Shown: positions 15,401-41,837, counted from the stretch's first letter. The stretch is 64,000 bases of DNA from Streptomyces sp. 71268 (GCF_029392895.1 NZ_CP114200.1:186001-250000); one strand, 5' to 3'. Notes: generated by a model from the sequence alone, not told the origin. Numbers and translations are program-made.

Positions 15401-17475
15401 CTCCGCAGCGCCACCACCTTGGCGCCGTCCTCCAAGGACAGCGCGCCAGCGACGACAGCGGCCGCGATCTCACCCTGACTGTGCCCCACGACAGCGGCAG
15501 GCTTGACCCCCTGGTCCGCCCACACGGCGGCCAACGACACCATCACTGCCCACAGCACCGGCTGGACCACATCAACCCGGCCCAGGTCAGCGGCGTCCAC
15601 CCCGCCGCGCAGCACCTCGGCAAGCGACCAGTCCACGTACGGCGCCAGCGCCCGCTCGCACTCTGCCACCCGTGCCGCGAACACCGGCGAGGACTCCAAC
15701 AACCCCGCGCCCATGCCCACCCACTGTGACCCTTGCCCGGGGAAGACCAGGACGGGGCCGAGGTCGGTGGGGAGTGTGGGGGTGCCGGGGTTGGTGAGGG
15801 TGGGGTGGGTGGTGTCGGTGGCCAGTGCGTGGAGGCCCGCGAGGAGTTCGTCGTGGTTTTGGGCGGTGAGGACGACTCGGTGGTCGAAGGTGGTGCGGGT
15901 GGTGGTCAGGGACCAGCCGATGTCGGTGATCGAGGCGGCCGGAACAGCCGTCGCCAGGTGCTCGATCAACGCCTGGGCCTGACCACGCAACGCGGCGTGA
16001 CTGCGAGCCGACAGCACCCACGGGACATAGCTGCCCGTAGCCGTCACGGCCTCGGGCGCGGCGGGCGCCGACTCCTCGACGGGCACCTCCGGCGCCTGCT
16101 CCAGGATCACGTGCGCGTTCGTACCCGAGATGCCGAAGGAGGAGATCCCCGCCCTGCGGGGGCGTTCGCCGCTGGGCCAGGTGACCGGCTCGGTGAGCAG
16201 GCGTACGGCGCCGGCCTCCCAGTCCACGTGCGGGGTGGGGCGGCCGACGTGCAGGGTCGCGGGGAGCGTCTCACGTTGCAGCGCCATGATCATCTTGATG
16301 ACGCCGCCCACGCCTGCGGCGGCCTGGGTGTGGCCGATGTTGGACTTGATGGAACCCAGCCACAGCGGCTGGTCGTCGGGCCGGTCCTGGCCGTAGGTCG
16401 CGAGCAGCGCCTGTGCCTCGATCGGGTCACCCAACGAGGTGCCGGTGCCGTGCGCCTCCACGGCGTCCACCTGGTCGGGGGCGAGGCGCGCGTTCTCCAG
16501 CGCCTGCCTGATCACCCGCTCCTGGGCCGCGTCGTTGGGGGCGGTGAGGCCGTTGCTGGCGCCGTCCTGGTTGATGGCCGAGCCACGGATGACGGCGAGC
16601 ACGCGATGGCCGTTGCGCCTGGCGTCCGAGAGGCGTTCCAGGAGCACCAGGCCGACGCCCTCGGAGAAGCCGGTGCCGTCGGCGGAGGCCGCGAAGGACT
16701 TGCACCGGCCGTCGGGGGCCAGGCCGCGCTGGCGGGAGAACTCCGCGTAGGCGGTCGGGGTGGTGAGCGAGGTGACGCCGCCGGCCAACGCCATCGCGCA
16801 CTCGCCCTGGCGCAGGGCCTGGGCCGCCAGGTGCATGGCCACCAAGGACGACGAGCAGGCCGTGTCCACGGTCACCGCGGGCCCCTCGAACCCGAAGGTG
16901 TACGCGACGCGTCCCGAGATCACGCTGGTGAGGCTGCCGGTGGTCGCGTACCCCTCGAAGCCCTCGGGAATGCGCGGGGTGCGCGACAGGTAGTCCTGGC
17001 TGGACACTCCCGCGTACACGCCGGTGGCCGAGCCCCTGAGCTGGGCGGGGTCGAGGCCGGCCCGTTCGAGGAGTTCCCAGGCGACTTCGAGGAGCAGGCG
17101 CTGTTGTGGGTCCATGGCCAGCGCCTCGCGCGGGCTGATCCCGAAGAACTCCGCGTCGAACCGGTCGGCTCCGTCGAGGAAGCCACCGTCGCGCACGTAG
17201 CTGGTCCCGGGGTGGTCCGGGTCCGGGTGGTACAGACTCTCCAGGTCCCAGCCGCGGTCGGTGGGGAACGGCGTGATGGCGTCGGTGCCCGAGGCGACGA
17301 GGTTCCACAGGTCCTCGGGGCCTCGCACGCCGCCCGGGTAGCGGCAGGCCATGCCGACGACGGCCACCGGCTCCTGGGACCGCTCCGTCACCTCGCGCAG
17401 CCGCTGGCGCGCCTGGCCGAGGTCCACCGTGACCCGCTTCAGATACTGGCGGAGCTTCTCTTCGGTGTCCGACAT
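12463..17475 (-). CDS. Type I PKS, one module: KS-AT(mm)-KR(dead)-ACP (MonAVI/NigAVI-type position)
   Basis: 1670 residues. N-terminal docking coil ([15 protein letters not shown]); KS about 34-460 with Cys in VDTACSSS (~204); AT about 560-870 with GHSQGE (~662) and YASHS (~768), the methylmalonyl signature; KR-like region about 1220-1400; ACP about 1510-1590 with Ser in GFDSIAAVE (~1547); C-terminal docking tail ending [11 protein letters not shown]. There is no DH, ER or TE. The KR lacks function: the cofactor loop reads TGDADGPAA, Ser is Thr (FFSTVAA), the Asn after Tyr is Ala (YAAAAAH), and the catalytic Lys is not found. The module therefore leaves a beta-ketone, which corresponds to the spiroketal carbon in nigericin/monensin-type polyethers. 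It starts 16 bp after the preceding PKS stop. The tail implies a further PKS partner not present here. Confidence 0.93.
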   Translation of the reverse strand: MSDTEEKLRQYLKRVTVDLGQARQRLREVTERSQEPVAVVGMACRYPGGVRGPEDLWNLVASGTDAITPFPTDRGWDLESLYHPDPDHPGTSYVRDGGFLDGADRFDAEFFGISPREALAMDPQQRLLLEVAWELLERAGLDPAQLRGSATGVYAGVSSQDYLSRTPRIPEGFEGYATTGSLTSVISGRVAYTFGFEGPAVTVDTACSSSLVAMHLAAQALRQGECAMALAGGVTSLTTPTAYAEFSRQRGLAPDGRCKSFAASADGTGFSEGVGLVLLERLSDARRNGHRVLAVIRGSAINQDGASNGLTAPNDAAQERVIRQALENARLAPDQVDAVEAHGTGTSLGDPIEAQALLATYGQDRPDDQPLWLGSIKSNIGHTQAAAGVGGVIKMIMALQRETLPATLHVGRPTPHVDWEAGAVRLLTEPVTWPSGERPRRAGISSFGISGTNAHVILEQAPEVPVEESAPAAPEAVTATGSYVPWVLSARSHAALRGQAQALIEHLATAVPAASITDIGWSLTTTRTTFDHRVVLTAQNHDELLAGLHALATDTTHPTLTNPGTPTLPTDLGPVLVFPGQGSQWVGMGAGLLESSPVFAARVAECERALAPYVDWSLAEVLRGGVDAADLGRVDVVQPVLWAVMVSLAAVWADQGVKPAAVVGHSQGEIAAAVVAGALSLEDGAKVVALRSKALRRLASGGAMASLALSQDKAEEFLAGLGESAAGVGIAAVNGPGSAVVSGPPEQVQHAVSALEASGGRARLIDVDYASHSPQVDEIADELHEVLAGITPTGAEVAFYSTVTAERIDTTTLDTAYWVTNLREQVRFADAVRQLLADGHRVFIEASTHPVLTVGLQEAFDEAGIEAAAVPTLRREHGGLEQLAQSVAQAFTAGVNVDWTRWYPSNPTPHVVDLPTYAFQRQRYWLPDMLPDLAAPSGQEGEAAFWGAVEQQDLGALAETLRVGDGGGAAGEGARASLGAVLPLLSAWRQAGRERSIADGWRYRVEWHRRTDLGTLSESAESWLVVCPSGAADEWVELCIRTLGAGGDRVRRLVVGESYGRAELAAALRDTYADEATAPTRVLSLLGLDEHPHADHEGLVDGVAGTLALVQALVDAEVRSPLWCATRGAVAVSADESVDSPTQAQIWGLGRVAALEHPALWGGIVDLPPAPDDVDPGPLRAVLGGASGEDQVALRGGGVWGRRLVSAGLGEREPERPWQPRGTVLITGDADGPAAYTARWAAERGAERVLLLGRGGAEAAGVAELTAELDTLGAVLEVADCAPIDRTAVARLAARLADEGARIGTVIHTSVTGELAPLTDLSPADLAEAVAANLVDDGPHLDELCGLGPEDTVVFFSTVAASWGSKDHGAYAAAAAHLDSLARQRRSAGRRATSVTWGLWDLAAPGAAAGPDSELGQHTERLRRQGLTPLDPGLATAALGRLLDHDDPHLAVADVAWDRFAPLFTMARPSPLLDGVPQARRALDAAREPDAGAPGDGAAALREELAALPAPDRTERLLTVVRAQVASVLHYPSQDAVDPDRPFKELGFDSIAAVELRNRLRGATGLTLSTTLVFDYPTPSTLTEYLLTQLLPSGADQAHPALGRIDEVEAALAELPAADPRRTGLVNRLQALLWKYSAATTDTAPQGGTDEDLTDATADEVFALIEELGA

Positions 17476-17491
17476 CAGTTCTCGCTCCTGA

Positions 17492-20400
17492 TCAGGAAGG
17501 CAGTTCGCGGTCGATGAGGGCGAACAGCTCGTCGTCCGACGCCGCGTCGACCGCGGTGCTGTCCGCGCTCTCCGTGTCGGGCGTGTCGTGGTCCGGCCCG
17601 CTGTCGTTGAGGCGCCACAGCAGCGTCTCCAGCCGCTTGGTGAGCTTGCCGCGCGCGTCGCCGCCGGCGTCGATCCGGGTCATCGCCGCCTCCAACCTCT
17701 CCAACTCCTCGAAGAGGGGCGCCGCCGGGTCGGCCGCCGCGGGGCAGAGTTGTTCGCGCAGTTCCTCGGCGATGGCCGCCGGGGTGGGGTAGGTGAAGAT
17801 GAAGGTGGCGGGCAGCCGCAGCCCGGTGGCGGCCGAGAGCCGGTTACGCAGTTCGACGGCGGTCAGCGAGTCGAACCCGAGGTCCTTGAACGGGGCGTCG
17901 CTGTGCACCGCGTTGGGGTCGGCGTGGCCGAGGACGGCCGCCGCGTTGCCGCGTACGAGGTTGAGCAGCGTGCGCTGCTGCTCCTCGGGGGGCAGCACGG
18001 CGAGTTGGCTGGCCCAGTGGGTGGCCGCCGCCTGGTCGGTGGCCGCGCCGCGGCGCGCGGTGGCGGTGCTGACCAGTGCTCGGAGCTGCGCGGGTAGGGC
18101 GTCGGCGGGTTGCGCGCCCAGCGCGCGCAGGTCCAGGTGGGCGGCGGCGAGTTGGGCGTGGCCGTGCCGGCAGGCGGCGTCCAGCAGGCGCAGAGCGTGT
18201 TCGTTCGGCATGGCCTTGATGCCCGAGCGACTCATCCGGGCCAGGTCCGCCGCGTCGAGGTGGCCGGTCATGCCGCTCGCGTCGGCCCACAGGCCCCAGG
18301 CGATGGACACGCCGGGCAGGCCGAGCGCACGGCGGTGGGCGGCCAGGGCGTCGCAGAAGGCGTTGGCCGCCGCGTAGTTCGACTGTCCCGGGCTGCCGAG
18401 GGTGGCGGCCGCGGAGGAGAAGAGGACGAACATCCCGAGCCGCAGGTCCTTCGTCGCGGCGTGCAGGTGGGCCGCGGCGCTGGCCTTGGCCGCCCACACG
18501 GGCGCCAGCCGCTCAGCGGACTGGGAGGTGACCACGGCGTCGTCGAGTACACCCGCGGCGTGGACGACGCCGGTGAGCGGGTGCGCGGGGTCGATGCCCG
18601 CGACCAGGTCGGCGACGGCGGCCCCGTCGGTGACATCGGCCGCGACGACGCGCGCGTCGGCCCCCGCGTCGGCCAGTCGTGCCAGCAGTTCGTCCGCGCC
18701 GGGTGCCTTTGCGCCACGCCGGCTGACCAGCACCAGGTGCCGTACGCCCCAGGTGCGTGCGAGGTGTTCGGCGACGTGGCCGCCGAGGGCGCCGGTGCCG
18801 CCGGTGATCAGGACCGTGCCGTTCGCGTCCACCGTGCCGGGCACGTCGAGGACGAGCTTGCCGGTGTGCTTGGCCTGGCTGAGGTGGCGCAGCGCCTGCC
18901 GGGCCCGGGCCAGCGGCCAGCTCCGTACGGGTGGCGGTTGCAGCGTGCCGGCGCGGAACATCTCCCGCAGGGTGGCGAGCATCTCGCCGATCCGGTCGGC
19001 CCCGGCATGGGTGATCAGGTCGTACGCCTGGTAGCTGACGCCCGGGTAGACGGTGGCCAGGTGGTCGGCGTCCCGGATGTCGGTCTTGCCCATCTCCAGG
19101 AACCGGCCGCCCTTGCCGAGCAGGCGCATCGAGGCGTCCACGAACGGGCCGGAGAGGCTGTTGAGGACGACGTCCACACCACGGCCTCCGGTCGCCTCCC
19201 GGATCGCCGCCTCGAAGTCCAGGTCCCGGGAGTTGGCCCGGTGTGCCTGGTCGATGCCCAACTCGCCGAGGACGGGGTGCTTGCCCGGGCTGGCCGTGGC
19301 GTACACCTCGGCGCCCAGGTGGCGGGCGATCTGGACGGCGGCTGTGCCGACGCCGCCGGTGGCCGCGTGGATGAGCACCCGCTCGCCCTCCCGTACGCGG
19401 CCGAGTTCGACGAGCCCGTACCAGGCGGTGAGGTAGGCGATCGGTACGGCTGCGGCCTGCTGGTCGGTCCAACCCTCGGGGACGGGGGTGACGAGCCGGG
19501 CGTCGGTCTGTGTGATCGGCCCGAAGGCGCGGTCGAGGACACCCATCACCCGGTCGCCGACGGACACCGTGCTCACTCCGGGCCCCACCGCCACGACGGT
19601 GCCCGCTCCCTCGCCGCCGAGCCCGCTCTGCCCGGGCACCATGCCGAGGCTGACGACCACGTCCCGGAAGTTGACGCCCGCCGCACGCACCTGGACCCGG
19701 ATCTGCCCCTCGGCGAGCGGCTCCATGACCTCCGGGCACGGCACGGGGGCGACGCCTTCGAGGGTGCCGCTGCCGTCGGTGTCCAGACGCCAGGCGGAGC
19801 GCCCGTCCGGGCCGACCACGCCGCCGACCTCGGTCCCGCCGCGCACCAACCGGGGGACGAGGAGTTGGCCGCCGCGCAGCGCCACCTGCGTCTCCGTCGC
19901 GCCGATCGCCCGTGGTACGCCGGTCGCGAGACCCGGGTGAGCGGCGTCGGTCGCGGCGTCCGGGTCGAGGTCGAACAGGAGGAAGCGGTCGGGGTTCTCG
20001 GACTCCGCGCTCCGCAGCAGACCCCACACGCCGGCTCCGGTTAGCTCCACCGTGCCGTCCTCACCCTCGCCGGCCGCGACCGCGCCCCGGGTGACGACCA
20101 CCAGCCGGCTCGCGGCCAGCCTCGGTTCGGCCAGCCAGCTTCGTACCAGATCGAGCACGTACTCGACGGCGCGCCGGCCGGTGTCCGCCAACCCTTCGCC
20201 CGCCGTGTTTCCTTCGCCGGCGACCGTGGGTGACACGCCGACGCACGCGACGGCGGGCACCGCGGCTCCGGTGTCCAGCGCTTCGACCAGCGCGGACACG
20301 CTGGCGTACGACTCGGGGTTCGCGCCGCCCGGAAGCTCCAACCCGCCGAGGTGGAACGGGTCCTGGCCGAGCACGGCCCAGCCACCCGCGTCGTCCGCCG

Positions 20401-23400
20401 CCTCACCAGCGTTGCCGACGACAGGCTGGGGCAGCGGGGTCCAGTCGAGCGCGAACAGTCCGTCCACCCCACGACCGCCGGCGGCGCGCAACTGGTCGGG
20501 GGCGGCGGCACGCATCGCCACCGCGTCGACCGTGAGCACGGGCGCGCCCACGGCGTCGGCCACGGTGAGCCGCAGCGCTCGCTCGTCGTCGCCGCCTCGC
20601 GGCCCGGGAGAGATGCGGACCCGCACGCTGCCAGCCTGGGTGGCCCACAGCGACACGCCGTTCCACGCGAAGGGCAGCCATACGCGGTCCGCCCGGGAAG
20701 CCGACGACCGTGCCCCGGCCCCCGCGACGCCCTCGCCGGCGGCGTGGTCCGCACCGCTGGCCTCGGTGTCGGCGTCGGGGGCAGCGGCCTCGGCACCGGC
20801 CTGGTCGACCAGGAGCGCCGGGTGCAGCGCCGCGTCGAGGAGGGCGGGGTGGATGCCGTACCCGTCCCGCTCCCCCGCCGCCTCCGGCAACTCCACCTCG
20901 GCGTACACGTCCTCGCCCTGCCGCCACACGGCGCGCAACCCCTGGAACGCCGGGCCGTAGCCGTACCCCTCGGCGGCGGCCCGCGCGTAGAACCCGGCGA
21001 CGTCCACGGCCTCGGCCCCCGCCGGGGGCCAGGTGCCCAACAGGCCGGCAGGCTGCTCGGCCGCACCGGACGGCGGGCTCAACACACCCTCCGCGTGACA
21101 CACCCAGGTGGCGTCCGCACCGGGCTCGTCCTCGGGGCGCGAGTGGATCTGGACGTCCCGCGAACCGTCAGCCGCGGGCGCCCCGACAACCACCTGGACG
21201 CGCAGCGCCCCGGAGGACGGAAGTTCCAACGGCACCTGGAGCGCCAACTCCTCCACGCCCGCGCAGCCGGCTTCGTCGGCGGCCCGCAACGCCCACTCGG
21301 CCAAAGCCGCGCCCGGCAACAACGCCGAGCCCGCCACCGCATGTTCGGCCAGCCAGCCCCGGCCGCTCCCCGCCGAAAGCCGCCCGGTCAGCAACAGCCC
21401 ACCGTCGGCCAGCTCCACGGCGGCCGGCAACAACGCGTGCGCGACCTGCTGCAACCCCGCGGCACCCACGTCACCGACACCGCTCTGTGAGACCAGCCAG
21501 TACGGCTCACGTTGGAAGGCGTAAGTGGGCAGGTCCACGGCGCGGGGCGCGGGGTTGTTGGGGTACCAGCGGGTCCAGTCCACGCTGACGCCGGCGGTGA
21601 ACGCCTGTGCCACGGACAGCGCCAACTGCTCCAACCCGCCGTGCTCGCGGCGAAGAGTCGGTACGGCGGCGGCTTCGACTCCGACCTCATCGAAGGCTTC
21701 CTGGAGCCCGACGGTCAGGACGGGGTGGGTGCTGGCCTCGATGAAGACACGGTGGCCGTCGGCCAGGAGTTGGCGTACGGCATCCGCGAAACGGACCTGC
21801 TCGCGCAGGTTGGTCACCCAGTAGGCGGTGTCCAGGGTGGTGGTGTCGATGCGCTGGGCGGTGACGGTGGAGTAGAACGCCACCTCGGCTCCGGTGGGCG
21901 TGATACCCGCCAACACCTCGTGCAGCTCGTCAGCGATCTCGTCAACTTGTGAACTGTGGGAGGCGTAGTCCACGTCAATCAGGCGAGCCCGGCCGCCTGA
22001 CGCCTCCAGCGCGGAAACGGCGTGTTGAACCTGCCCAGGAGGCCCGGAGACCACCGCCGACCCCGGCCCGTTGACGGCCGCGATGCCTACGCCCACCGCC
22101 TCGTCGCCGAGGCCAGCCAGGAACTCTTCGGCCTTGTCCTGACTCAGCGCGAGCGAGGCCATGGCGCCACCACCGGCAAGCCGGCGCAACGCCTTGCTCC
22201 GCAGCGCCACCACCTTCGCGCCATCCTCCAACGACAGCGCACCAGCGACCACAGCAGCCGCGATCTCACCCTGACTGTGACCCACCACAGCGGCAGGCTT
22301 CACACCCTGATCAGCCCACACCGCAGCCAACGACACCATCACCGCCCACAACACCGGCTGCACCACATCAACCCGACCCAGGTCAGCCGCGCCCACACCA
22401 CCCCGCAACACCTCGGCAAGCGACCACTCCACGTACGGCGCCAGTGCCCGCTCACACTCGGCCACCCGCGCCGCGAACACCGCAGACGACTCCAACAACC
22501 CCGCACCCATCCCCACCCACTGCGAACCCTGCCCCGGGAAGACCAACACCGGGCCGTCACCATCGAGCCCCGGAGCCGCGTCCGTTGTCACCACACCCGG
22601 ATGCGCCTCGCCCGCCCCCAAGGCCAACAACCCCGCCTGGAGCGACTCCCGATCGTGTCCCACCACCACCGCACGCCGCTCGAACAACGAGCGCGTCCTC
22701 ACCAACGACCAACCCACGTCGCCCAACGACAACCCGGGCCGGCTTTCCACCCATTCCGCCAGCGCCATCGCCTGTCCGCGCAACGCCTCGCCACCGCGTC
22801 CCGACAACACCCACGGCACCACGCCGCCCGGCTCGGACCCCGCAGGAGCCGCAGAGCCCGCCGTACCCTCGGAAGCCTCGGCGTTCTCGGAGACCTCCGG
22901 AGCCTGCTCAAGGATCACGTGCGCGTTCGTGCCCGAGGCGCCGAAGGAGGAGATGCCCGCTCGCCTGGGGCGGTCTTTCCGCGGCCATTCCACCGCTTCC
23001 GACAGCAGTCGTACCGCTCCCGCGTCCCAGTCCACATGGGGCGTCGGTTCGTCGATGTGCAGGGACTGAGGCAGTACGCCGTGGTGCATGGCCTGCACCA
23101 TCTTGATGACGCCCGCCACTCCCGCGGCGGCCTGCGTATGGCCGATGTTCGACTTCACCGAACCCAGCCACAGCGGGGCGTTCTCCTCGCGCTCCTGCCC
23201 GTACGTGGCGATCAGCGCCTGTGCCTCGATCGGGTCGCCCAGCCGCGTTCCCGTCCCGTGGCCCTCCACCGCGTCCACCTCGGCGGCACTGATCCCCGCG
23301 TTGGCCAACGCCTGCCGGATCACGCGCTGTTGCGAGGGCCCGTTGGGGGCCGTCATTCCGTTGGACGCGCCGTCCTGGTTCACGGCCGAGCCGCGTACCA

Positions 23401-26400
23401 GCGCGAGCACCCGATGTCCGTGGCGCCTGGCGTCCGAGAGCCGCTCAAGGAGCAGCACCCCCACGCCCTCGCCCCATCCGGTGCCGTCGGCCGCCGCCGC
23501 GAAGGGCTTGCAGCGCCCGTCCGGTGCCAGGCCGCGCTGTCGCGAGAATCCCGTGAACACGTCCGGGGTGGCCATCACCGTCACCCCGCCGGCCAGCGCC
23601 AACGTGCATTCGCCCGAGCGCAGTGCCTGTGCCGCCAGGTGCATGGCCACCAGCGACGAGGAGCACGCGGTGTCGACCGTCACCGCCGGGCCTTCCAGGC
23701 CCAGCGTGTACGCCACGCGGCCGGAGACGACGCTGCCCGAGCCGGCCAGCATCGCGTAACCCTCCAGTTTCGGGTCGCCACCGCGCGAAAGGCCCGCCGC
23801 GTAGTCGTGGTACATCACGCCCGCGTACACGCCCGTCGCCGTGCCCCGCAGCGAGACCGGGTCGATTCCGGCCCGTTCCAGCGCCTCCCACGACGCCTCC
23901 AGCAACAGTCGTTGCTGCGGATCCGTCGCCAGCGCCTCGCGTGGGTTGACGCCGAAGAACCCCGCGTCGAACTGGTCCGCGTCGTACAGGAAAGCCCCCT
24001 CACGCGCGTAGCTCGTCCCCGAGTGGTCCGGGTCCGCGTGGAAGAGGCCGTCCACGTCCCAGCCTCGCGTGGTGGGGAACTCGCCCAGCACCGCCCGCCC
24101 GCTGGCCACCAGGTCCCACAGGCCCTCCGGCGATACGGCGCCCCCGGGGAACCGGCAGGCCATGCCGACGATCGCCACCGGCTCGTCCGCTCCCACACCC
24201 ACCGAGGCCCGCTGCGAGGTGCGCGCGGCGCCCGCGCCCGCGTCGCCGCTCCAGCGTGACAGTACGTAGGCCGCCAGCAGGCGCGGTGTCGGGTAGTCGA
24301 AGACCAGTGTCGCCGGCAGTCGTAGACCGCTCACCGTCGACAGGCGGTTCCGCAGTTCCACCGCCGTCAGCGAGTCGAAGCCCAGCTCCTTGAACGCGGA
24401 GTCGGGTCGCACATCGGCGGCCGAGGGGAAGCCGAGCACGGCGGCCACGCTGCCGCGCACGACGTCGAGGACCTCGGCCTGCCGCCCGTCCGCGTCCAGG
24501 CCGGACAGCCGCGCCGTCAGGCCCGCCGCGCCCGAGGCGTCGGCGTCGGCCGCCCTGCGCCGCGTGCGGCCGGCGAGGCCGCGCAGCACGGGCGGCAGGT
24601 CGGTGGCGCCGGCGAGGCCGAGTACGTCGAGGTCGACGGCGACGAGCAGGGGTCGCGGTGACCGGCGGGCGGCGTCCAGGAGGCTGAGGCCGCGCTCGGC
24701 CGTGAGCGGGCGCATGCCGCGTAGTCGGGCCAGCTCGGCCTGGCCCATGTGGCCGGTCATCTCGCTGGCCTGTTCCCACAGGCCCCAGGCCACCGACTGC
24801 CCCGGGAGGCCGAGGCCGCGCCGGTGGGCGACCAGGGCGTCGACGAACGCGTTGGCCGCCGCGTAGCCGGCCTGGCCCGCGTTGCCCACGACGCCGGCGG
24901 CCGAGGAGAACATGAGGAACACGCGCAGGTCCAGGCCTGCCGTAGCGGCGTGCAGGTGCGCCGCGACGGTGGCCTTGGCCGCCCAGGCCCGCGCCACCTG
25001 CTCCGCCGTCTGGGAGGTCACAACGCCGTCGTCCAGCACGCCTGCCGCGTGCACCACGCCCGTGAGCGGGTGTTCCGGGTCGATGCCCGCGACGAGTTCG
25101 CCGGCTGCCTCCGCGTTCGTGACGTCCGCGGCGACGACGCGCACCCGGGCGCCGGCCGCGCCGAGCCGCTCGACGAGTTCGGCGGCCCCCGGCGCTTCCG
25201 GGCCGCGCCTGCTGGCCAGTACCAGGTGCCTGACCTGCCACGTCCGTACGAGGTGTGTCGCCACCAGGGCGCCCAGCATGCCGGTGCCACCCACGATGAG
25301 CACCGTGCCGTCCGGGTCGAGCGCGCCCGTCTCGCCCTCCTGGCCCGGTGCGCCCGACTGGCTGTCGGGTGTGGTGGCCGGGGCCCGTACGAGCCGGGGC
25401 ACCAGCGCGCGCTCGTCCCGGAGCGCCACCTGCGACTCGTCGGCCGCGAGGGCCGCCAGCACCCCGGCCGTCAGTCCGCCGGACGGCGGCTGGGCCGCCG
25501 CGTCGAGGTCCAGCAGGAGGAAGCGTCCCGGGTTCTCCGACTCGGCGCTGCGGACCAGGCCCCACACGCCGGCGCCCGGCACCGCCACGTCCGCGCCTTC
25601 GGTGGCCACCGCGCCGCGCGTCACGACCACCAGCCGCGAGGAGGCCAACCGCTCCTGTGCCAACCAGTCCCGCACCACGCCCAACACGCCCACGGTCGCG
25701 CTCAGGCCAGCCTCCGCCAGCCCCGCGCCCTCGCCGTCGGGGGGCGCGACGCCCAGCAACACCACCGGCGGCACCTCGCCGTCCTCGCCCACCGCCTCCA
25801 GTAGCGCGTCCACATCGGCGAAGACACGCCTCGAACCCGGCAACTCTTCGGCCAGGTTCCACACGTCCGCACCCAGCACCGCCCAGTCGGCCGCTTCCGC
25901 GGCCTCACCGCTGCCCGGCGTGGTGCCGGTCAGCGGTGCCCACTCCACCGCGTACAGTCCGGCCGCCCCGCTTCCGGCGGCCTTGAGCTGCTCTGCGGAG
26001 GCGGGACGCATGGTGACGGCATCGGCCGTGAGCACCGGGGCGCCGACGGCGTCGGCCACCGTGACCTGGAGCGAGCGCTCTCCGCTGGTGGCGGCCTGGT
26101 CTGCGGAGACGCGGACGCGGACGGAGCCGGCCTCGGCGGCCCACAGCGCGACGCCACTCCAGGCGAAGGGCAGCCACACCTGTTCCGCGTCGGACGCCGC
26201 AATGGGCTCCTCGGTCAGCAGCGCCGGGTGGAGGGCGGCGTCGAGCAGCGCGGGGTGGATGCCGAACCCTTCACGGTCTCCGGCGGCCTGGGGGAGTTCG
26301 AGTTCGGCGTAGACGTGGGAGCCGTGCCGCCAGGCGGCCTTGAGCCCCTGGAAGGCCGGACCGTACCCGTATCCCGCCTCCGTGGCCCGCTCGTAGAACC

Positions 26401-29400
26401 CGGTGAGGTCCACGGCCTGGGCCCCGGCGGGCGGCCAGGTGCCGTCGAGTGGCCCGGGCGCGTCGGGGTGAGGGGTGGGCGGGCTCAGGGTGCCCTCCGC
26501 GTGGCACACCCAGCCGGCGTCGGCGCCGAGGTCGGCGTCGTGGTCGGGCCGCGAGTAGACGTGCAGGGCACGCCGGCCGTCCTCGGCGGCAGCGCCGACG
26601 ACGACCTGGGCGCGTACGCCACCGGTCGCGAGCAGCGCGAGCGGCACCTGGAGCGTCAGCTCCTCGACGCCGCCGCAACCCACCTCGTCGGCCGCGCGCA
26701 GCGCCCACTCCACGAGGGCGGCGCCGGGCGCGATGGTCGTGCCGCCCACCACGTGCTCGGCGAGCCAGGGTTGCGCCTGTGCCGTGACGCGACCGGTCAG
26801 CAACAGGCCGCCGTCCGCGAGCCCGACGGCCGCGGGGAGCAGCGCGTGCTCCACCCGTTGCAGGCCGGCCGCACCGACGTCGCCCACGGCAGTGCTCGGC
26901 GCGGGCCAGTAGCGCTGGCGTTGGAAGGCGTACGTGGGCAGGTCCACCACGCCGGGCGTGGGGTCGCTCGGGAACCAGCGGGCCCAGTCCACGTCGGCGC
27001 CGGCGGTGAACGCCAGCGCGACGGACTGCGCCAACTGCTCCAACCCGCCGTGCTCCCGACGCAGGGTCGGCACCGCGGTCGCCTGGATGCCGGCCTCGTC
27101 GAAGGATTCCTGCATGCCCACGGTGAGGACGGGGTGGGTGCTGGCCTCGATGAAGACGCGGTGCCCGTCGGCCAGGAGACGGCCCATGGTGTCGGCGAAG
27201 CGCACGCGTTCGCGCAGGTTGGTCACCCAGTACGGGGTGCCGAGGGTGGCCGTGTCGATGCGCTCGGCCGTCACCGTGGAGTAGAAGGCCACCTGAGCTC
27301 GGGCGGGCTCGATTCCGGCGAGTACCTGGTGCAGCTCGTCGGCGATCTCGTCGACCTGGGGGCTGTGCGAGGCGTAGTCCACGTCGATCAGCCGGGCCCG
27401 CCCGCCGGCCTCCTCGTGGGCCGCCACGGCGTGTCGCACCTGCTCCGGCGGTCCGGAGACCACCACAGAGCCGGGCCCGTTGACCGCGGCGATGCCCACA
27501 CCCGTGGCGGCCTCACCCAGGCCGGCCAGGAACGCGGCCACCTCCTCCTCGCGCATCGCCAACGAGGCCATCGCCCCGCCGCCGGCCAGCCTGCGCAGCG
27601 CCTTGCTCCGCAGCGCTACCACCTTCGCGCCATCCTCCAAGGACAGCGCACCGGCGACGACAGCGGCCGCGATCTCACCCTGACTGTGACCCACCACAGC
27701 GGCAGGCTTCACACCCTGATCAGCCCACACGGCGGCCAACGACACCATCACGGCCCAGAGCACCGGCTGCACGACATCAACCCGGCCCAGGTCAGCCGCG
27801 TCCACACCACCCCGCAACACCTCAGCAAGCGACCAATCCACGTACGGCGCCAACGCCCGCTCACACTCACCCACCCGCGCCGCGAACACCGGCGAGGACT
27901 CCAACAACCCCGCACCCATCCCCACCCACTGCGAACCCTGACCCGGGAAGACCAACACCGGGCCGACGCCGCCGGGGCCGGTGGTCGCGGCGGCGGGGGT
28001 GCCCGGGGAAATGACGTGCGGGTGGGCCTCGTCTTCCGCCAACGCCCGCAGACCGCCCAGTAGTTCGTCCTCGCCCCGGCCGACGACGACGGCGCGGTGC
28101 TCGAAGGTGGAGCGGGTGGTCACCAGGGACCAGCCGATCTCGGTGGGTGAGTGGCGGGGGGCGTCGGTGAGGTGGGCGAGCAGGGCCGCCGCCTGGGCGC
28201 GCAGCGCGTCCGCGCTGCGGCCGGAGACCACCCAGGGCAGCACGTGGGGGGCGGTGGGGGCCTGTTGGTCTGCGGGGCGTCGCGGCGGCTGGGTCGCGGG
28301 CTGTGCGTCGTCCGCGGGCGCCGGTGCCTCTTCGATGATGACGTGCGCGTTGGTTCCCGAGATCCCGAACGACGAGACGCCCGCGCGCCGGGTACGGGCA
28401 CCGGCCCGCCAGGGCACGGGGTCGGTCAGCAACCGGACGCCGCCGCTGCTCCAGTCCACGTGCGGGGTGGGCTCGGCCAGGTGCAGGGAGGCCGGCAGGT
28501 GTTGGCGTTGGAGCGCCATCACCATCTTGATGACACCGGCCACGCCGGCGGCGCCCTGGGTGTGGCCGATGTTGGACTTGACCGAGCCCAGCCACAGCGG
28601 CTGGTCTTCGGCCCGGTCCTGGCCGTAGGTGGCAAGGAGTGCGTCGGCCTCGATGGGGTCGCCGAGCCGGGTGCCGGTGCCGTGTGCCTCGACCGCGTCC
28701 ACCTCGGATGGCGACAGCCGGGCGTTGGCCAGGGCCTGCCGGATCACGCGCTGCTGGGACGGCCCGTTGGGGGCCGCGAAGCCGTTGCTGGCGCCGTCCT
28801 GGTTGATGGCTGAGCCCCGGAGCACCGCGAGCACCTGGTGCCCGTTGCGCCGCGCGTCCGACAGGCGTTCCAACAGGACGAGCCCGACGCCCTCGCCCCA
28901 GCCGGTGCCGTCGGCCTCGGCCGCGAACGCCTTGCAGCGGCCGTCGGGAGAGAGGCCGCGCTGCCGGGAGAAGCCGGTGAAGACCTCGGGGCTGGCCATG
29001 ACGGTGACGCCGCCGGCCAGGGCCAGTGAGCATTCGCCCTGGCGCAGTGCCTGGGCCGCGAGGTGCAGGGCGACCAGCGACGAGGAGCAGGCGGTCTCCA
29101 CCGTGACGGCCGGGCCTTCGAGGCCGAGGGTGTAGGAGACCCGGCCGGACAGCAGGCTGGGCGCGTTGCCCGCGTAACCCTCCGAGCCCTGCTGTGGGGC
29201 CTCGCCCTGTGAGGTGCCCCCGGTGGTGGCGGTGCCGGCGTACACCCCGGTCTGGCTGCCCTTGAGGGAGACCGGGTCGATGCCGGCGCGTTCGATGGCC
29301 TCCCACGCGGTCTCCAGGAGGAGGCGCTGTTGGGGGCCGGTGGCGAGTGCCTCGCGCGGGCTTATCCCGAAGAAGGCGGGGTCGAACTGGTCGGCGTCGT

Positions 29401-29698
29401 AGAGGAACCCGCCCTGGGTGACGTAGCTGGTGCCCGGGTGGTCCGGGTCCGGGTGGTACAGGCCGTCCAGGTCCCAGCCCCGGTCGGTGGGGAAGTCGCC
29501 GATCGCGTCGGTGCGGGAGGTGACCAGTTCCCACAACTGCTCGGGCGAGGCGACGCCGCCCGGGAACCGGCAGGCCATGCTGACCACGGCCACCGGCTCC
29601 TGGGAGCGCTCCTCCACCTCGCGCAGGCGCAGCCGCGTTTCGTGCAGGTCCTTGGAGACGCGCTTGAGATACTCGACCAGCTTCTCTTCGTTCACCAT
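17492..29698 (-). CDS. Type I PKS, two modules: KS-AT(mm)-DH-KR-ACP, KS-AT(mm)-DH-ER-KR-ACP (MonAV/NigAV-type position)
   Basis: 4068 residues from ATG 29698 ([16 protein letters not shown] upstream). Module A: KS Cys ~201 (VETACSSS), AT GHSQGE ~668 and YASHS ~775 (methylmalonyl), DH His in [10 protein letters not shown] ~981 and Asp in LLDAALH ~1153, KR TGGTG-type loop read as VGGTGMLG ~1466 with LDD (B-type), Tyr ~1611, ACP Ser ~1771. It makes a trisubstituted alkene. Module B: KS Cys ~2012, AT ~2471 (methylmalonyl), DH His ~2786 and Asp ~2955, ER with LGMVPG ~3352 and HAATGGVG ~3445, KR ~3632 with Tyr ~3774, ACP Ser ~3942; it makes a saturated methyl-branched unit. All KR residues (Lys, Ser, Tyr, Asn) are present. 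Val in GMVPG predicts 2R methyl. C-terminal tail [12 protein letters not shown] pairs with the MSDTEEKL coil of the next protein. Confidence 0.95.
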   Translation of the reverse strand: MVNEEKLVEYLKRVSKDLHETRLRLREVEERSQEPVAVVSMACRFPGGVASPEQLWELVTSRTDAIGDFPTDRGWDLDGLYHPDPDHPGTSYVTQGGFLYDADQFDPAFFGISPREALATGPQQRLLLETAWEAIERAGIDPVSLKGSQTGVYAGTATTGGTSQGEAPQQGSEGYAGNAPSLLSGRVSYTLGLEGPAVTVETACSSSLVALHLAAQALRQGECSLALAGGVTVMASPEVFTGFSRQRGLSPDGRCKAFAAEADGTGWGEGVGLVLLERLSDARRNGHQVLAVLRGSAINQDGASNGFAAPNGPSQQRVIRQALANARLSPSEVDAVEAHGTGTRLGDPIEADALLATYGQDRAEDQPLWLGSVKSNIGHTQGAAGVAGVIKMVMALQRQHLPASLHLAEPTPHVDWSSGGVRLLTDPVPWRAGARTRRAGVSSFGISGTNAHVIIEEAPAPADDAQPATQPPRRPADQQAPTAPHVLPWVVSGRSADALRAQAAALLAHLTDAPRHSPTEIGWSLVTTRSTFEHRAVVVGRGEDELLGGLRALAEDEAHPHVISPGTPAAATTGPGGVGPVLVFPGQGSQWVGMGAGLLESSPVFAARVGECERALAPYVDWSLAEVLRGGVDAADLGRVDVVQPVLWAVMVSLAAVWADQGVKPAAVVGHSQGEIAAAVVAGALSLEDGAKVVALRSKALRRLAGGGAMASLAMREEEVAAFLAGLGEAATGVGIAAVNGPGSVVVSGPPEQVRHAVAAHEEAGGRARLIDVDYASHSPQVDEIADELHQVLAGIEPARAQVAFYSTVTAERIDTATLGTPYWVTNLRERVRFADTMGRLLADGHRVFIEASTHPVLTVGMQESFDEAGIQATAVPTLRREHGGLEQLAQSVALAFTAGADVDWARWFPSDPTPGVVDLPTYAFQRQRYWPAPSTAVGDVGAAGLQRVEHALLPAAVGLADGGLLLTGRVTAQAQPWLAEHVVGGTTIAPGAALVEWALRAADEVGCGGVEELTLQVPLALLATGGVRAQVVVGAAAEDGRRALHVYSRPDHDADLGADAGWVCHAEGTLSPPTPHPDAPGPLDGTWPPAGAQAVDLTGFYERATEAGYGYGPAFQGLKAAWRHGSHVYAELELPQAAGDREGFGIHPALLDAALHPALLTEEPIAASDAEQVWLPFAWSGVALWAAEAGSVRVRVSADQAATSGERSLQVTVADAVGAPVLTADAVTMRPASAEQLKAAGSGAAGLYAVEWAPLTGTTPGSGEAAEAADWAVLGADVWNLAEELPGSRRVFADVDALLEAVGEDGEVPPVVLLGVAPPDGEGAGLAEAGLSATVGVLGVVRDWLAQERLASSRLVVVTRGAVATEGADVAVPGAGVWGLVRSAESENPGRFLLLDLDAAAQPPSGGLTAGVLAALAADESQVALRDERALVPRLVRAPATTPDSQSGAPGQEGETGALDPDGTVLIVGGTGMLGALVATHLVRTWQVRHLVLASRRGPEAPGAAELVERLGAAGARVRVVAADVTNAEAAGELVAGIDPEHPLTGVVHAAGVLDDGVVTSQTAEQVARAWAAKATVAAHLHAATAGLDLRVFLMFSSAAGVVGNAGQAGYAAANAFVDALVAHRRGLGLPGQSVAWGLWEQASEMTGHMGQAELARLRGMRPLTAERGLSLLDAARRSPRPLLVAVDLDVLGLAGATDLPPVLRGLAGRTRRRAADADASGAAGLTARLSGLDADGRQAEVLDVVRGSVAAVLGFPSAADVRPDSAFKELGFDSLTAVELRNRLSTVSGLRLPATLVFDYPTPRLLAAYVLSRWSGDAGAGAARTSQRASVGVGADEPVAIVGMACRFPGGAVSPEGLWDLVASGRAVLGEFPTTRGWDVDGLFHADPDHSGTSYAREGAFLYDADQFDAGFFGVNPREALATDPQQRLLLEASWEALERAGIDPVSLRGTATGVYAGVMYHDYAAGLSRGGDPKLEGYAMLAGSGSVVSGRVAYTLGLEGPAVTVDTACSSSLVAMHLAAQALRSGECTLALAGGVTVMATPDVFTGFSRQRGLAPDGRCKPFAAAADGTGWGEGVGVLLLERLSDARRHGHRVLALVRGSAVNQDGASNGMTAPNGPSQQRVIRQALANAGISAAEVDAVEGHGTGTRLGDPIEAQALIATYGQEREENAPLWLGSVKSNIGHTQAAAGVAGVIKMVQAMHHGVLPQSLHIDEPTPHVDWDAGAVRLLSEAVEWPRKDRPRRAGISSFGASGTNAHVILEQAPEVSENAEASEGTAGSAAPAGSEPGGVVPWVLSGRGGEALRGQAMALAEWVESRPGLSLGDVGWSLVRTRSLFERRAVVVGHDRESLQAGLLALGAGEAHPGVVTTDAAPGLDGDGPVLVFPGQGSQWVGMGAGLLESSAVFAARVAECERALAPYVEWSLAEVLRGGVGAADLGRVDVVQPVLWAVMVSLAAVWADQGVKPAAVVGHSQGEIAAAVVAGALSLEDGAKVVALRSKALRRLAGGGAMASLALSQDKAEEFLAGLGDEAVGVGIAAVNGPGSAVVSGPPGQVQHAVSALEASGGRARLIDVDYASHSSQVDEIADELHEVLAGITPTGAEVAFYSTVTAQRIDTTTLDTAYWVTNLREQVRFADAVRQLLADGHRVFIEASTHPVLTVGLQEAFDEVGVEAAAVPTLRREHGGLEQLALSVAQAFTAGVSVDWTRWYPNNPAPRAVDLPTYAFQREPYWLVSQSGVGDVGAAGLQQVAHALLPAAVELADGGLLLTGRLSAGSGRGWLAEHAVAGSALLPGAALAEWALRAADEAGCAGVEELALQVPLELPSSGALRVQVVVGAPAADGSRDVQIHSRPEDEPGADATWVCHAEGVLSPPSGAAEQPAGLLGTWPPAGAEAVDVAGFYARAAAEGYGYGPAFQGLRAVWRQGEDVYAEVELPEAAGERDGYGIHPALLDAALHPALLVDQAGAEAAAPDADTEASGADHAAGEGVAGAGARSSASRADRVWLPFAWNGVSLWATQAGSVRVRISPGPRGGDDERALRLTVADAVGAPVLTVDAVAMRAAAPDQLRAAGGRGVDGLFALDWTPLPQPVVGNAGEAADDAGGWAVLGQDPFHLGGLELPGGANPESYASVSALVEALDTGAAVPAVACVGVSPTVAGEGNTAGEGLADTGRRAVEYVLDLVRSWLAEPRLAASRLVVVTRGAVAAGEGEDGTVELTGAGVWGLLRSAESENPDRFLLFDLDPDAATDAAHPGLATGVPRAIGATETQVALRGGQLLVPRLVRGGTEVGGVVGPDGRSAWRLDTDGSGTLEGVAPVPCPEVMEPLAEGQIRVQVRAAGVNFRDVVVSLGMVPGQSGLGGEGAGTVVAVGPGVSTVSVGDRVMGVLDRAFGPITQTDARLVTPVPEGWTDQQAAAVPIAYLTAWYGLVELGRVREGERVLIHAATGGVGTAAVQIARHLGAEVYATASPGKHPVLGELGIDQAHRANSRDLDFEAAIREATGGRGVDVVLNSLSGPFVDASMRLLGKGGRFLEMGKTDIRDADHLATVYPGVSYQAYDLITHAGADRIGEMLATLREMFRAGTLQPPPVRSWPLARARQALRHLSQAKHTGKLVLDVPGTVDANGTVLITGGTGALGGHVAEHLARTWGVRHLVLVSRRGAKAPGADELLARLADAGADARVVAADVTDGAAVADLVAGIDPAHPLTGVVHAAGVLDDAVVTSQSAERLAPVWAAKASAAAHLHAATKDLRLGMFVLFSSAAATLGSPGQSNYAAANAFCDALAAHRRALGLPGVSIAWGLWADASGMTGHLDAADLARMSRSGIKAMPNEHALRLLDAACRHGHAQLAAAHLDLRALGAQPADALPAQLRALVSTATARRGAATDQAAATHWASQLAVLPPEEQQRTLLNLVRGNAAAVLGHADPNAVHSDAPFKDLGFDSLTAVELRNRLSAATGLRLPATFIFTYPTPAAIAEELREQLCPAAADPAAPLFEELERLEAAMTRIDAGGDARGKLTKRLETLLWRLNDSGPDHDTPDTESADSTAVDAASDDELFALIDRELPS

Positions 29699-29739
29699 GA
29701 GGTATCTCCCGGCCTGAGCGATGGTGTGGTCCCGTGCAT

Positions 29740-41820
<12,081 letters not shown>

Positions 41821-41837
41821 CAGTTCTTGCTCCTCCA